A DNA stretch of 64,000 nt from Aristolochia californica. Taxonomy: Eukaryota > Streptophyta > Magnoliopsida > Piperales > Aristolochiaceae. The position numbers and the translations under genes were made by a program. Under the pieces are notes generated by a model. The model was not told where the DNA came from, did not search any database, and saw only the letters and a list, made by a program, of their open reading frames with translations. Within the stretch, counting starts at the first letter, position 1. Every line of letters begins with the position of its first letter. This document shows positions 63,394-64,000 of this stretch, in pieces. Location of the stretch: positions 18,846,348 to 18,910,347 of the forward strand of contig JARWKL010000004.1 in NCBI GenBank assembly GCA_029961685.1. The letters run 5' to 3'.

Positions 63394-64000
63394 GGATCCA
63401 TAGGTCATTTATATCTTTAACTCGTTTCAAGCATGCATCTCCATTTTTTAAACAATGTGTAGAAAAATCTCTTTCTTATAAAATTCTGAGCTATTATGGT
63501 TGAACTAGTGGAATTACCCAAACTTGGATAACAAAAATTTTGTGTTCATTTGTGGTGGGTGAATAAATTTTCTTTACTTATATTTGTTTATTTCTTTACA
63601 TTCTTTCCATTCATAAACTCTAAAATTTTCATTTTGTTGTGATCTATTTGCCTTTTATCACTTTTTTTGTTTACGATATGAAGGGAAAGTGGAAACTCAA
63701 GTTTTGATTTAAGAAAAAAGTAAAGATCTAAAATGAAAATGCACAATGCACAAATGTAGACAGAGATAATTCCAAAAAGTGTCTGTAGTTTTTAGGGATT
63801 GCAAACTCTTTTTAGTTTTCTTATATCAGGTTCTGCCATCATCGGGAAAAGGGGGATGCGGGGGATTTTTAATTGAGTGTTGACTCCCTATCCATAAGTC
63901 TTTCCTTACAAAAGTATAGCTCATTATGAAAGATAAATCATTTTAAAATCATCTATGATTGTTAGGTCAGTTTTTTTGTAAATGGGAAAAATAATGGCTT
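63394..64000 (+). repeat. Partial satellite monomer at right window edge (607 bp)
   Basis: The unit begins with a BamHI register and runs through the G-rich block and caatcc-type landmark (here ctatccataag) to aaaataatggctt, where the window ends about 65 bp short of the next expected register. Confidence 0.95.

Larger units (their letters stand above)
1..64000. repeat. Satellite DNA array, ~675-bp monomer, head-to-tail, spans entire window
   Basis: A landmark with core ggatccatagg, preceded by a tract close to ctctttaaaaggttt, recurs 95 times, always in the same orientation. The first register is at 282 and the last at 63394, giving a mean of about 671 bp; most spacings are 665-682 bp. Exceptions are 493, 603, 637-663, 752 and 770 bp, and each is explained by an internal deletion or duplication listed separately. 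Sequence between registers is alignable from unit to unit throughout, and no insertion longer than about 125 bp of unrelated DNA was found. Both ends of the window lie inside the array, so its true length is unknown. No gene is present in any gap. This is non-coding satellite DNA, most likely heterochromatic; centromeric function is possible but not shown by sequence alone. Confidence 0.97.
50548..64000. repeat. Diverged monomeric satellite block at right side
   Basis: Registers are 50548, 51221, 51897, 52574, 53248, 53926, 54574, 55256, 55929, 56603, 57280, 57958, 58633, 59287, 59963, 60634, 61310, 62062, 62722 and 63394. No regular HOR covers the block. Local relatedness exists: the 51897 and 55256 units share gctatgagggttgaac and gtcagtaatttttagtgatt (offset 3359); 53926 and 55929 share ggtgtgaaaataaatttt (offset 2003); the units at 52574, 53248, 54574 and 56603 share a shortened ggaaaattgaaaactc or ggaaattgaaaactc. 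The last 607 bp are an incomplete unit. No gene is seen. Confidence 0.85.

Noticed and set aside
1..64000. CRISPR array
   Set aside because: Repeats are about 675 bp and directly adjacent, with no short repeat plus unique-spacer organisation.
1..64000. Transposon or LTR element
   Set aside because: No terminal inverted repeats, LTR pairs, polyprotein frames or target-site duplications; size changes are internal to the satellite unit.
1..64000. rRNA or 5S gene tandem array (unit size would be compatible with 5S repeats)
   Set aside because: No segment resembles a 120-bp 5S gene or its internal control elements, and the unit lacks any G+C-balanced conserved core.

Overview
The whole 64 kb is one uninterrupted tandem satellite DNA array. 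I find no protein-coding gene, tRNA, rRNA, CRISPR array or recognisable transposon. The repeat unit is about 675 bp, A+T-rich (roughly 70% by eye), and every copy runs head-to-tail in the same orientation. Using a conserved landmark with a BamHI-type core (ggatccatagg), I located 95 successive registers from 282 to 63394, a mean spacing of about 671 bp. Both window edges fall inside the array. This architecture points to eukaryotic constitutive heterochromatin, possibly centromeric or pericentromeric. A plant host is suggested only weakly, by one short plant-type telomere-like tract at 41274-41290, and I cannot name a species.

Layout. (1) 1-5888: a four-monomer higher-order repeat (HOR I, about 2.69 kb), ending at a junction that lacks about 180 bp. 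(2) 5889 to about 12720: a different four-monomer HOR (HOR II, about 2.69 kb), three tandem copies. (3) about 12720-30700: a three-monomer HOR (A-B-C, about 2.03 kb). Most of this block is itself duplicated at an 8.1-8.7 kb scale (12881-21390 against 21594-29497). (4) about 30700-37808: a four-monomer HOR (A-B-C-D, about 2.67 kb), including one unit with a clean 95-bp tandem duplication. (5) 37809-45165: mostly diverged monomers with one roughly 1.07-kb segment repeated about 4.0 kb away. (6) 45166-50547: monomer types in the order a-b-c, a-c, a-b-c. (7) 50548-64000: diverged monomers with only local relatedness and several small deletions.

So the left half looks recently homogenised and the right half older. 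This resembles the HOR-core and monomeric-flank layout known for some centromeric satellites, but that is an analogy and not proof of function. Conserved landmarks inside each unit include a G-rich tract, a T tract, a cluster of short palindromes and a site matching 7 of 9 essential CENP-B-box positions. Short open frames of 60-111 codons occur on both strands and recur at repeat spacing; they are by-products of the satellite and are not annotated as genes.
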